In this document: piece by piece, positions 56,498 through 64,000 of the stretch
Position numbering within the stretch: the stretch's first letter is position 1
How the letters are laid out: the number at the start of each line of letters is the position of its first letter
Assembly (NCBI RefSeq): GCF_022605525.1
Contig: NZ_JAKQYJ010000001.1
Span: forward strand, 186,001-250,000
Reading direction: 5' to 3'
DNA from: Porphyrobacter sp. GA68
GTDB taxonomy: Bacteria; Pseudomonadota; Alphaproteobacteria; Sphingomonadales; Sphingomonadaceae
DNA length: 64,000 bases
The notes under the pieces: model-generated
Told to the model about the DNA's origin: nothing
What the model saw: only the letters and a program-made list of their open reading frames with translations
Databases searched by the model: none
Translations under genes and position numbers: made by a program

Positions 56498-57382
56498 GTG
56501 ACCCCTTCAACCGTTCTGATCCTGGCGGCCGTGCAGGTTGGCCCTGCCCTGCCCGGCGATCCCAACGCGGTGCCGACCCTGCCGTCGCAACCGCCGCGCA
56601 CCGCTGCGCCGGCAGCACCTGGTCGCGGCGACGCGCCGGCCACTGGCGCGGAGATATCCAGCCGCCTGGAACGCTGCCTCTCCGTGATTGCCACCAACCC
56701 GGCCGAGGCATTGAGCGCGGCCAGTTCCTGGCAGGCAGAAACAGGCGGCGCCGCACGGGCGCAAGCCGGCCATTGCGCCGGCCTGGCGCTGGTGCAACTT
56801 GGCCGGTTCGCAGAGGCGAAGGCAGCCTTTGCTGCGGCCCAGAACGATGCGGTCGGAGAAGACCCGGCCTATGCTGCCCGGCTTGGCGGTCTCGCGGGCA
56901 ATGCCGCACTGTTGGGTGGCGACGGGGCAGAGGCGGTAACGCCGCTGGATGCGGCGCGAACCGAGGCACTGAAGGCGGGCGAGCAGGAGCTGGCCTTGGG
57001 CCTGCAACTCGACGCTGCGGCCGCGCGGGCGCAGCTTGGCCAATTGACCGAAGCGCAAGCGAGCATGTCGGCGGCACGGGAAGTGTGGCCGCAGAACGCC
57101 GAAGTATGGCTGCTGTCGGCCATGCTGTCGCGGGGAGTGGGCGACTTGGCAGGAGCGCAGGCGCTGATCGAGCGCGCCGCGCAACTCGCGCCCCGCGCGC
57201 CGCAGGTGGCGCTGGAAGCCGGGATCATCGCCGCGCTGGATGGACGCATCGACGCGGCCCGGCAGAGCTGGCAGTCCGTCCTGACGGTCGCGCCGGGAAC
57301 ACCCATGGCGCGAACTGCACAAAGCTATCTCGCGCAATTGGATGGCGCCGCCGCGCCGGCACCCGAGCCGGCCAGCAGATGA
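56498..57382 (+). CDS. TPR-like helical repeat protein
   Basis: 294 residues starting with GTG immediately after the hydrolase stop. A short hydrophobic N-terminus ([17 protein letters not shown]) and a Pro/Ala-rich stretch precede alpha-helical tetratricopeptide-type repeats from about residue 60 ([80 protein letters not shown]). TPR proteins scaffold other proteins and have no enzymatic role. The N-terminus may direct it to the periplasm. It overlaps the flavin oxidoreductase gene by four bases. Confidence 0.82.
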   Translation: MTPSTVLILAAVQVGPALPGDPNAVPTLPSQPPRTAAPAAPGRGDAPATGAEISSRLERCLSVIATNPAEALSAASSWQAETGGAARAQAGHCAGLALVQLGRFAEAKAAFAAAQNDAVGEDPAYAARLGGLAGNAALLGGDGAEAVTPLDAARTEALKAGEQELALGLQLDAAAARAQLGQLTEAQASMSAAREVWPQNAEVWLLSAMLSRGVGDLAGAQALIERAAQLAPRAPQVALEAGIIAALDGRIDAARQSWQSVLTVAPGTPMARTAQSYLAQLDGAAAPAPEPASR

Positions 57383-58410
57383 TCCCTCTCTCGGTCCTCG
57401 ATCTGGTGCCGGTCAGGGAAGGCGGCACGGTGGCAGAGGCGCTGGGCGCGTCGGTGGCACTGGCACAGGCCGCTGAACGGGCAGGCTATCGCCGCTTCTG
57501 GGTGGCTGAGCATCATGCGATGGACGGGATCGCCGGGGGCGCAACATCCGTGGTGCTGGCCCGGATCGGAGCGGCCACTGCATCCATCCGGGTCGGTTCG
57601 GGCGGTATCATGCTGCCCAATCACACACCCTTCCAGATCGCCGAGCAGTTCGGCACACTGGATGCCATGTTCCCGGGCCGGGTGGACCTGGGGCTTGGCC
57701 GCGCGCCGGGTGCCGGGCCGGAGTTGCAACGGGCTCTCCGCAAGAACCTGCGCGAAGCCGCAGAGATGTTTCCTCAGGATGTCGTGGAACTGCGCGCCCT
57801 CATCACCGGCGACCTCGACCTGCCGGTGAAGGCCACACCGGGGTTCGGCTCCCGGCCGGAACTGTGGATCCTGGGGTCCAGCCTGTTCGGCGCTTCGCTC
57901 GCGGCCAAACTCGGTATGCCGTATGCTTTCGCCGCGCACTTCGCCCCGGACCATCTGGACACGGCACTGGCGCTATACCGGCAACGGTTCGAGCCATCCG
58001 CACAGCTGGATCGGCCGCATGTGATGGTGGCGATGAACGTCTTTTGCGGCGACACACGTGAGGAAGCAGAGCTGATCGCCTCAAGCCAGGCGCAGTCGTT
58101 TGTCGGCTTGCGGGCGGGCAACCCGGGTAAACTTCCGCCACCTGTGCCGAATTATCGCGACACGCTGCCGCCGCAGGGACGTGCCCTGCTCGATCATCTC
58201 GGCCAGGCAGCGGCGGTCGGCACACCCGAACAGGTGACGACAACGATGGCCGCTTTTGTGGAGCGGACCGGGGCGGACGAGGTCATTGTGGCCGGCGCCA
58301 CCTTCGATCCGGCGGCCCGGGTGCGTTCGCTGGAACTCACAATGCAGGCACTTCAGCAGCGACAGACGCAATCCCCCGCGGCGGAACGACTGACCAGCGC
58401 CGCGCAATAA
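57379..58410 (+). CDS. LLM-class (luciferase-like) flavin-dependent oxidoreductase
   Basis: 343 residues from ATG 57379, coupled to the TPR gene. The family opening is [20 protein letters not shown], then [30 protein letters not shown]-type strand ([20 protein letters not shown]), DLGLGRAPG, and the C-terminal [15 protein letters not shown]. This matches the MsnO8/YhbW-like branch of single-component FMN-binding monooxygenases. The natural substrate is unknown. A 105-base gap follows before the glutamate dehydrogenase. Confidence 0.9.
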   Translation: MIPLSVLDLVPVREGGTVAEALGASVALAQAAERAGYRRFWVAEHHAMDGIAGGATSVVLARIGAATASIRVGSGGIMLPNHTPFQIAEQFGTLDAMFPGRVDLGLGRAPGAGPELQRALRKNLREAAEMFPQDVVELRALITGDLDLPVKATPGFGSRPELWILGSSLFGASLAAKLGMPYAFAAHFAPDHLDTALALYRQRFEPSAQLDRPHVMVAMNVFCGDTREEAELIASSQAQSFVGLRAGNPGKLPPPVPNYRDTLPPQGRALLDHLGQAAAVGTPEQVTTTMAAFVERTGADEVIVAGATFDPAARVRSLELTMQALQQRQTQSPAAERLTSAAQ

Positions 58411-58495
58411 GCGCTGCGCCCGCTTGCACCCCCTCACCACCGGGCCTAAGCGGCGTCCATGAAACCCCCCTCAAGGGGAGCCGGGTAGAAGAGGA

Positions 58496-58513
58496 CCGGC
58501 GCACCTGCGCCGG
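58496..58513 (+). promoter_or_regulatory. Hairpin abutting the NAD-GDH ribosome site
   Basis: CCGGCGC (58496-58502) pairs perfectly with GCGCCGG (58507-58513) around a four-base loop. The 3' arm runs directly into AG before the ATG at 58516, so the GGAG ribosome site would be partly paired. It may limit initiation or mark the true start as the ATG at 58531. Confidence 0.4.
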
Positions 58514-58515
58514 AG

Positions 58516-61500
58516 ATGGATGAACTTGAAATGGCATCAGTAATCGCCAGTGCGGCTGCCCCGCAGCCGCAGGTTTCCGACACTCTGTTGAGCAGCCTCA
58601 TCGGTCGGATAGACAGCTCGCTGCTGCCCGGCGACACACCTTTCGCGCCGACCGAGAAGGAGCAGGCCGCACGGTTCATGCTGGCTGCCGCGGCGCTGCG
58701 CAGACCCGGCAAGCCCGCCATCGTCATCGAAACCGCCAGCGAAGAACGCCGCTACACCCGCATGGCGATCGTCAACGACGACATGCCGTTCCTGGTCGAC
58801 TCGGTGGCAGCCGCCATCGCAGCCGAAGGGCTGTCGATCGACCGGTTGGTCCACCCCGTAGTGCCAGTCGATCGCGACGCACAGGGTCAGCTGCACACAA
58901 TTCCCGACGACCCGGATCATCGGTGCCTGCGCGAGTCGATGATCTATATCGAAACGCCGCGGGTCGACGCGCGCGCACGGCGGACAATTGCCGCCAGCCT
59001 CCGCGCCGTGCTGGAAGACGTGCGCGCAGCGGTCGCGGACTGGGCAAAGCTGCAAAAGGCAATGGCCGCCGATGCCAAACGGCTTGCCGAGGGCGAAGCG
59101 GCCGATCTCCTCCGCTGGTTCAACCAGGGCATGCTGACCCAGCTGGGCCATGTCACCCGGCAACGGGACGGCGCGATGGTGCGCCCGCTCGGCATCTGCC
59201 GCAAAAGCGCCCGCCAGATCCTTGCCGATTCGTCGTTCGATCGCGCCTTTGCCTGGTTCGAAGCGCCGGAGAACCGCGACCGTCAACTGCTCATCATCAA
59301 GGCCAATCACATATCCAAGGTGCACCGGCGGGTGCCGCTCGACCTGTTTATCGTACCGGTCCGCGAAGGCGAAGCGGTGACCGCCCTGTCGGTCCACGTC
59401 GGCGTCTGGACCAGCGCCGCGCTGGCAACCCCGCCACGCTCGGTTCCGCGCCTGCGGCGGCAGCTGGAAAAATTGCTCGATCAGCTCGATTTTGACGCCA
59501 ACGGGCATGCCGGCAAGGCACTGGTTCATGCGTTTACCTCCCTGCCGCACGACCTGCTGATCGTATTTTCGGAAGAAGACACCGCGCGGGTGGTCACCAC
59601 CATGATGACCCTGGTGGATCGCCCCCGTCCTCGTCTGGTGATGGTGGAGTCGCCACTCGCCCGCCATCTGTTCGCCTTCGTCTGGTTGCCGCGCGATCTG
59701 CTGTCGACGCAGACGCGGCGGCGGATCCAGCACCTGTTGGAACAGGACACGGGCGCGCAGCTGCTCGACTGGAGCCTGGAAGTGGAAGGCGGCAATCTGG
59801 CGCTGATCCGCTTCGTTTTCGACCTGCGCGCGGCCGGTGCCCGCAAGGACGAGGCGAAGATAGAGGAGCGGCTGCAGAACATGCTGCGCGGGTGGCGCGA
59901 GGCGGTGGAGCGGGAACTGGCCGCGATGGAAGACCCCGGCCGGGCAGCAGCCCTCGCCAGCCGGTTCGCCGATGCCTTTCCGCTTGGCTATCGCGCTCAG
60001 AACGGCGCGGCCGAAGCGGCCCTGGACATCCTGCGCCTGCGCGCCATCGCGGCAACGGATGGCGATGGTGCACGCCGGGGCGCACGGCTCTACCGCAGCG
60101 AAGGCGACAAGCAGACGACGCTGCGGCTCAAGCTGTACCATTGGGGCGGCACCTTGCCCCTGTCGGACGCGGTGCCGGCGCTGGAAAACTTCGGCTTTCA
60201 TGTTCTTACCGAGATGCCGACCGCTCTCGATGACGGTCGCATCGGCACGATCCACGACTTCGTGCTGGCCGCACCCGGTGCCGCCGTGGCCACATCCGCG
60301 CTGGAACGGGCGGACATCCTAGAGGATGCGATTGCCGCCGTGCTGAACGGGCAGGCGGAGAACGATGTCTTCAACACGCTGGTGGTGGAAGCGCAACTAC
60401 AGGCGCGGGAAGCGAACTGGCTGCGCGCCTTCTACCGCTATCTGCGGCAGGCGGGGATCAGCTTTACCGTGGCCACCGCGGTCGACGCGCTGCGCAACTC
60501 GCCCAGGATCACCCGCGCGCTGGTTTCGCTGTTCACCGTGCAACACGACCCTGCCTTCGAAGGCGATCGCGAATCCGCCGCGGCCGAGGCGCTGGCCACC
60601 ATCCGTCAGGCGTTGGCGCAGGTGCACGCGATCAATGACGACCGGCTGCTCAGACTGTACCGTTCCTTGATCGAGGCGATCCTGCGAACCAACGCCTTTG
60701 CCCCTGCCGCCGAAGAGACGCTGGCCTTCAAGATCGACTCCGCACTGGTTCCCGGCCTTCCCAAGCCGTTGCCCTGGCGGGAGATGTGGGTCTATTCCCG
60801 CCGCGTCGAAGGCATTCACCTGCGCTCGGGCGCGGTGGCGCGGGGCGGTCTGCGCTGGTCCGACCGGCGCGACGACTTCCGGACTGAAATCCTCGGCCTG
60901 ATGAAGGCGCAGCGGGTCAAGAACGCCGTTATCGTTCCCACCGGCGCCAAGGGCGGCTTTTACCCCAAGCAGCTCCCCTCGCCCGCGCTTGATCGCGCGG
61001 GATGGGCGGCCGAAGGACAGGCCAGCTACGAGGTGTTCATTCGGTCGCTGCTGTCGATCACGGACAACGTCGTCAGGGACAAGGTGGTTCATCCCCAGAA
61101 CGTGGTGGTGCGCGACGGACCCGACCCTTACTTCGTCGTCGCCGCCGACAAGGGCACGGCCCGGTTTTCCGACGTGGCCAACGCCATCGCACTGGAACGA
61201 GACTTCTGGCTGGGGGACGCCTTCGCCAGCGGTGGCTCGAACGGGTATGACCACAAGGCGATGGGGATCACCGCCAAGGGCGCGTGGATTTCCGTTCAGC
61301 GGCATTTCCTCGAACTGGGCGTGGACGTGCAGACGGACCCGGTGCGCGTTGCGGGCTGCGGCGACATGTCGGGAGACGTGTTTGGCAACGGCATGCTGCT
61401 GTCCAAGGCGATCAAGCTGGTCGCGGCGTTCGACCACCGGCACATCTTCATCGATCCCGACCCGGATCCGGCGCACAGCTGGCAGGAACGGCAGCGGTTG

Positions 61501-63234
61501 TTCAACCTGCCAACCTCAAGCTGGGCGGATTACGATGCGTCTCTGATCTCGGACGGCGGCGGGGTGTATCCGCGCGACGCCAAGCTGATCACCCTGTCAC
61601 CGGCGGCGCAGGCGACGCTGGGGGTGGAACAGGCGGACTGGGAACCCGAAGCGCTGATTTCAGCCATTCTCAAGGCGCCGGTCGATCTCCTGTGGTTTGG
61701 CGGCATCGGGACCTATCTGAAAGCCGCGGCGGAGAACAACGCGGCCGTGGGCGATCCGGCCAATGATGCACTGCGCGTCAACGGCGAAGACGTGCGCGCA
61801 AAAGTGATCGGAGAGGGCGCCAACTTGGGCCTGACGCAGGCAGGTCGGATCGAATTTGCCCTGAACGGCGGCCGCCTCAACACCGACTTCATCGACAACT
61901 CGGCCGGCGTCGACTGCTCCGACAACGAGGTCAACATCAAGATCGCGCTGGCGCCGTTGCAGCGCTCGGGCAAGCTGAGCCAGGAACGGCGCAACGCTCT
62001 GCTCGAAGAGATGACCGAGGAGGTCGCGCAGATCGTCCTCGAGGACAATCGCGACCAGGCGCTTGCCCTGTCCATTGCCGAGCGCGGGGGAGCGGACGCC
62101 AGCGAATCCTACATCCATCTCATCAATACGCTGGAAGGGCTACGCGCCCTGGACCGGCACACGGAAGGCCTTGCCGAGAACGACGTGCTTGGCCGCCGGG
62201 CGGCTGACGGGCGCGGCCTGACGCGGCCGGAACTGGCGGTGCTGCTGTCGTCGGCCAAGCTGCTGCTGCAGGACCATATCGAGCGCGATGATCCGCCCAT
62301 CGAAGGCCCTTACAGTTCCTTGCTGCTCAGCGCCTTTCCGCGCCCGATGCAGCAGGATTACGCCAAGGCCATTCAGCGGCACCGGCTGCGGCGCGAGATC
62401 GTGGCGACCAAACTTGCCAACCGCATCGTCAACCGGCTGGGTATCCTGCACCCGTTCGAACTGGCGGAGGAAGAGGGCGCTTCGCTGGGGCAGGTGGCGG
62501 CCGCCTATCTCATCGTGGAAACGCTGCTCGGCATCGACACGCTGTGGGAAGAGATCGAGGCCGCCGCCATGCCGGAAGCCGCGCGCCTTCTCCTGCTCAG
62601 CAGGCTGGCACTGGCCATGCGGGCAGAGATGGCGGATCTGCTGAGAACGGGGCTTTCCCTCGACTCTCCGACCGGCGTGCTGGACGCGCTGACTCCGGGC
62701 GTCACCGAACTGGGGACAAACACGCGTGAACTCCTGGCTCCGCAAGGGAAGCAGCACTCGGCCCGCATCCTCGACGCCCTGGAACAGCTTGGCGCACCAT
62801 CGCCGCTGGGTCAGCAGGTTGCGCACCTGTTCGACATGGATGGCGCGATCGGCGTTGCCAATCTCGCACGTAACATCGGGGTCGATGCTCATGCCCTCGC
62901 GGCAATTTTCATTGCGCTGGGCGAAAAGCTGGGCCTCGACTGGGCACAGGGCACCGCAGCAGTAATGAACCCGTCGGACGTTTGGGAGCGGCTGCTGGTT
63001 GCCGGCCTTGCCCGAGACTTCCAGCAGCTGCGGCTGGACTTCCTGCGGCGGGTGGCGCGGCGCAGGACGACCTCCAGCGAATTGGCCGCGGCAGTATCGG
63101 CGTGGATGGACCAGCACGCCCAGGCGATCGAACGGTTCCGCAGCATGATAGAGCGGGCGCAACGCGAAGGCGGCGTGACCGCCCCGATGCTGGCACAAAT
63201 CGCCAGCATGGCGCGCAATCTGCTCTGTCGATGA
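58516..63234 (+). CDS. Large NAD-specific glutamate dehydrogenase
   Basis: It oxidatively deaminates glutamate to 2-oxoglutarate and ammonia, as the catabolic GdhZ-type enzymes of alphaproteobacteria do. 1572 residues, normal for the ~180 kDa class. The N-terminal ~700 residues hold ACT-like regulatory parts (MAIVNDDMPFLVDSVAAAIA). The catalytic core at about 770-1200 includes RGGLRWSDRRDDFRTEILGL, AQRVKNAVIVPTGAKGGFYP (active Lys), VVAADKGTARFSDVANAIA, GCGDMSGDVFGNGML (nucleotide site) and VIGEGANLGLTQAGRIEFAL. A helical C-terminal domain follows. Start ATG 58516 or 58531. Its stop overlaps the next gene. Confidence 0.95.
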   Translation: MDELEMASVIASAAAPQPQVSDTLLSSLIGRIDSSLLPGDTPFAPTEKEQAARFMLAAAALRRPGKPAIVIETASEERRYTRMAIVNDDMPFLVDSVAAAIAAEGLSIDRLVHPVVPVDRDAQGQLHTIPDDPDHRCLRESMIYIETPRVDARARRTIAASLRAVLEDVRAAVADWAKLQKAMAADAKRLAEGEAADLLRWFNQGMLTQLGHVTRQRDGAMVRPLGICRKSARQILADSSFDRAFAWFEAPENRDRQLLIIKANHISKVHRRVPLDLFIVPVREGEAVTALSVHVGVWTSAALATPPRSVPRLRRQLEKLLDQLDFDANGHAGKALVHAFTSLPHDLLIVFSEEDTARVVTTMMTLVDRPRPRLVMVESPLARHLFAFVWLPRDLLSTQTRRRIQHLLEQDTGAQLLDWSLEVEGGNLALIRFVFDLRAAGARKDEAKIEERLQNMLRGWREAVERELAAMEDPGRAAALASRFADAFPLGYRAQNGAAEAALDILRLRAIAATDGDGARRGARLYRSEGDKQTTLRLKLYHWGGTLPLSDAVPALENFGFHVLTEMPTALDDGRIGTIHDFVLAAPGAAVATSALERADILEDAIAAVLNGQAENDVFNTLVVEAQLQAREANWLRAFYRYLRQAGISFTVATAVDALRNSPRITRALVSLFTVQHDPAFEGDRESAAAEALATIRQALAQVHAINDDRLLRLYRSLIEAILRTNAFAPAAEETLAFKIDSALVPGLPKPLPWREMWVYSRRVEGIHLRSGAVARGGLRWSDRRDDFRTEILGLMKAQRVKNAVIVPTGAKGGFYPKQLPSPALDRAGWAAEGQASYEVFIRSLLSITDNVVRDKVVHPQNVVVRDGPDPYFVVAADKGTARFSDVANAIALERDFWLGDAFASGGSNGYDHKAMGITAKGAWISVQRHFLELGVDVQTDPVRVAGCGDMSGDVFGNGMLLSKAIKLVAAFDHRHIFIDPDPDPAHSWQERQRLFNLPTSSWADYDASLISDGGGVYPRDAKLITLSPAAQATLGVEQADWEPEALISAILKAPVDLLWFGGIGTYLKAAAENNAAVGDPANDALRVNGEDVRAKVIGEGANLGLTQAGRIEFALNGGRLNTDFIDNSAGVDCSDNEVNIKIALAPLQRSGKLSQERRNALLEEMTEEVAQIVLEDNRDQALALSIAERGGADASESYIHLINTLEGLRALDRHTEGLAENDVLGRRAADGRGLTRPELAVLLSSAKLLLQDHIERDDPPIEGPYSSLLLSAFPRPMQQDYAKAIQRHRLRREIVATKLANRIVNRLGILHPFELAEEEGASLGQVAAAYLIVETLLGIDTLWEEIEAAAMPEAARLLLLSRLALAMRAEMADLLRTGLSLDSPTGVLDALTPGVTELGTNTRELLAPQGKQHSARILDALEQLGAPSPLGQQVAHLFDMDGAIGVANLARNIGVDAHALAAIFIALGEKLGLDWAQGTAAVMNPSDVWERLLVAGLARDFQQLRLDFLRRVARRRTTSSELAAAVSAWMDQHAQAIERFRSMIERAQREGGVTAPMLAQIASMARNLLCR

Positions 63235-64000
63235 CGGTGGTGGAGCGGGTCGACACCCTCATCGTCGGGTCGGGACATGGCGGTGCCCAGGCCGCCATCT
63301 GCCTTCGACAGAACGGGTTTGCCGGTTCGATCCTGATCCTCACCCGCGATCGGCACCTGCCGTATGAACGCCCGCCGCTCTCCAAGGAGTACCTGCGGGG
63401 GGACAAGCCGTTTGAACGCATTCTGCTGCGCCCGCCCGCCTTCTGGAGCGAGCGAGGCATCGCGTTCCGGCTGAGCGCCAACGTGACGGATGTGCTGCCG
63501 GACGAACATGTCGCGGTGCTGTCGGACGGCACACGCATCGCTTACGGCGATCTGGTGTGGGCCGCCGGTGGCGAGCCGCGCATGCTCGCGTGCCCAGGCG
63601 CGGAGTTGAACGGCATCCATGCCGTGCGCGCCCGCGACGATCTCGATCAGCTGCGCGATGAACTCGCCGTCGGTCCGCGCCGCATCTGCGTGGTGGGTGG
63701 CGGCTACATCGGCCTGGAGGCGGCGGCAGTGCTGCGCAAGCTGGGCCATACCGTCACGCTGGTGGAAGCAGAACCACGCCTCCTGTCGCGGGTAGCGGGC
63801 GAAGAGCTGTCTGAGTTCTTCCTGACCGAACATCGGGCGCAGGGAGTGACCGTCCTGCTGTCCAGCAAGGTAGAGGCCCTGCGCGGTGAGAATGGCCGGG
63901 TGGCGGCCGTCTGCCTGACAGGCGGGGAGGAGATCCCCTGCGACCTGGTGGTGGTCGGCATCGGCATCGTCCCCTCCGTCGGTCCGCTGATGGCGGCCGG
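63231..64000 (+). CDS. FAD-dependent ferredoxin/rubredoxin reductase-type oxidoreductase (3' end cut by window)
   Basis: The ATG overlaps the glutamate dehydrogenase stop (ATGA), and the frame is open for 256 codons to the window edge. The FAD motif is VDTLIVGSGHGGAQAAICLR, then LPYERPPLSKEYLRGDKPFE (the pyridine nucleotide-disulfide reductase signature), the NAD motif RRICVVGGGYIGLEAAAVLR, and VVVGIGIVPSVGPLMAAG at the end. This matches ferredoxin-NAD reductases of P450 or dioxygenase systems. The first glycine motif reads GSGHGG rather than GAGHAG. Partner ferredoxin genes would have to lie beyond the window. Confidence 0.88.
   Translation, partial: MTVVERVDTLIVGSGHGGAQAAICLRQNGFAGSILILTRDRHLPYERPPLSKEYLRGDKPFERILLRPPAFWSERGIAFRLSANVTDVLPDEHVAVLSDGTRIAYGDLVWAAGGEPRMLACPGAELNGIHAVRARDDLDQLRDELAVGPRRICVVGGGYIGLEAAAVLRKLGHTVTLVEAEPRLLSRVAGEELSEFFLTEHRAQGVTVLLSSKVEALRGENGRVAAVCLTGGEEIPCDLVVVGIGIVPSVGPLMAA

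Noticed and set aside
58537-60255. 572-residue minus frame opposite NAD-GDH
   Set aside because: Entirely antisense to the regulatory half of a conserved enzyme.

Overview
This is about 64 kb of high-GC bacterial chromosome, almost entirely coding, from an alphaproteobacterium that is most likely a member of the Sphingomonadales (Erythrobacteraceae or Sphingomonadaceae type). The grounds are the ubiE-ubiB-coaBC-dut and mutM-rpsT-dnaA blocks, an rpmH-rnpA-yidD-yidC-engB block, a very large (1572-residue) NAD-glutamate dehydrogenase, a glutathione-dependent formaldehyde pathway with a VOC protein between its two enzymes, and Tim44-like and SecB genes set divergently. I see no rRNA, tRNA, prophage, insertion sequence or CRISPR array. 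The taxonomic call is inferred from gene content and order only.

Layout. Positions 1-8118 (minus strand) hold a tightly coupled operon of secreted DUF11-type surface proteins. It includes a 1678-residue protein with a probable outer-membrane beta-barrel and one gene that looks split by a frameshift. A multi-PAS hybrid histidine kinase is divergent to it and runs directly into formaldehyde detoxification genes (frmA, VOC protein, S-formylglutathione hydrolase). Next come ruvA, a small AT-richer membrane-protein gene, and ruvB (minus), then aroC and a peroxide-defence block (ahpC, ahpF, katG). 22.2-30 kb holds envelope and secretion functions (Smr, mltA, Tim44-like, secB, murJ), trpS and a DUF4136 lipoprotein. 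29.6-34.7 kb (minus) holds a small membrane protein, dut, coaBC, ubiB and ubiE. 34.7-39.8 kb (plus) holds mutM, rpsT, dnaA, a ThiF/MoeB-like protein and an isoaspartyl peptidase. 39.9-46.9 kb holds a GNAT, a sirtuin, dapB-nth, a dicarboxylate symporter, dapE, an S1/P1 nuclease and a GST. 47-50.4 kb (minus) is the rpmH-to-engB block. The remainder holds a periplasmic ClpP/crotonase-like protein, the comM/yifB ATPase, thrS with a DUF305 lipoprotein, a hydrolase-TPR-flavin oxidoreductase trio, NAD-GDH and a truncated FAD reductase.

The most striking signal is upstream of thrS. A 22-codon open frame with five consecutive threonine codons is followed by mutually exclusive antiterminator and terminator stems and a U-run. 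A promoter is placed so that transcription would start at the A of its ATG. This reads as a ribosome-mediated, threonyl-tRNA-sensing attenuator with a leaderless leader peptide. Other points of interest are the gene inserted between ruvA and ruvB, a shared GATT-N14-AATC dyad upstream of both ahpC and katG, a hairpin series between ahpC and ahpF, an enlarged acidic linker in CoaBC carrying a REP-like sequence, and a MutM zinc finger lacking one Cys. Nearly all neighbouring co-directional genes overlap by 4 bases (ATGA or GTGA), so translational coupling is pervasive here.
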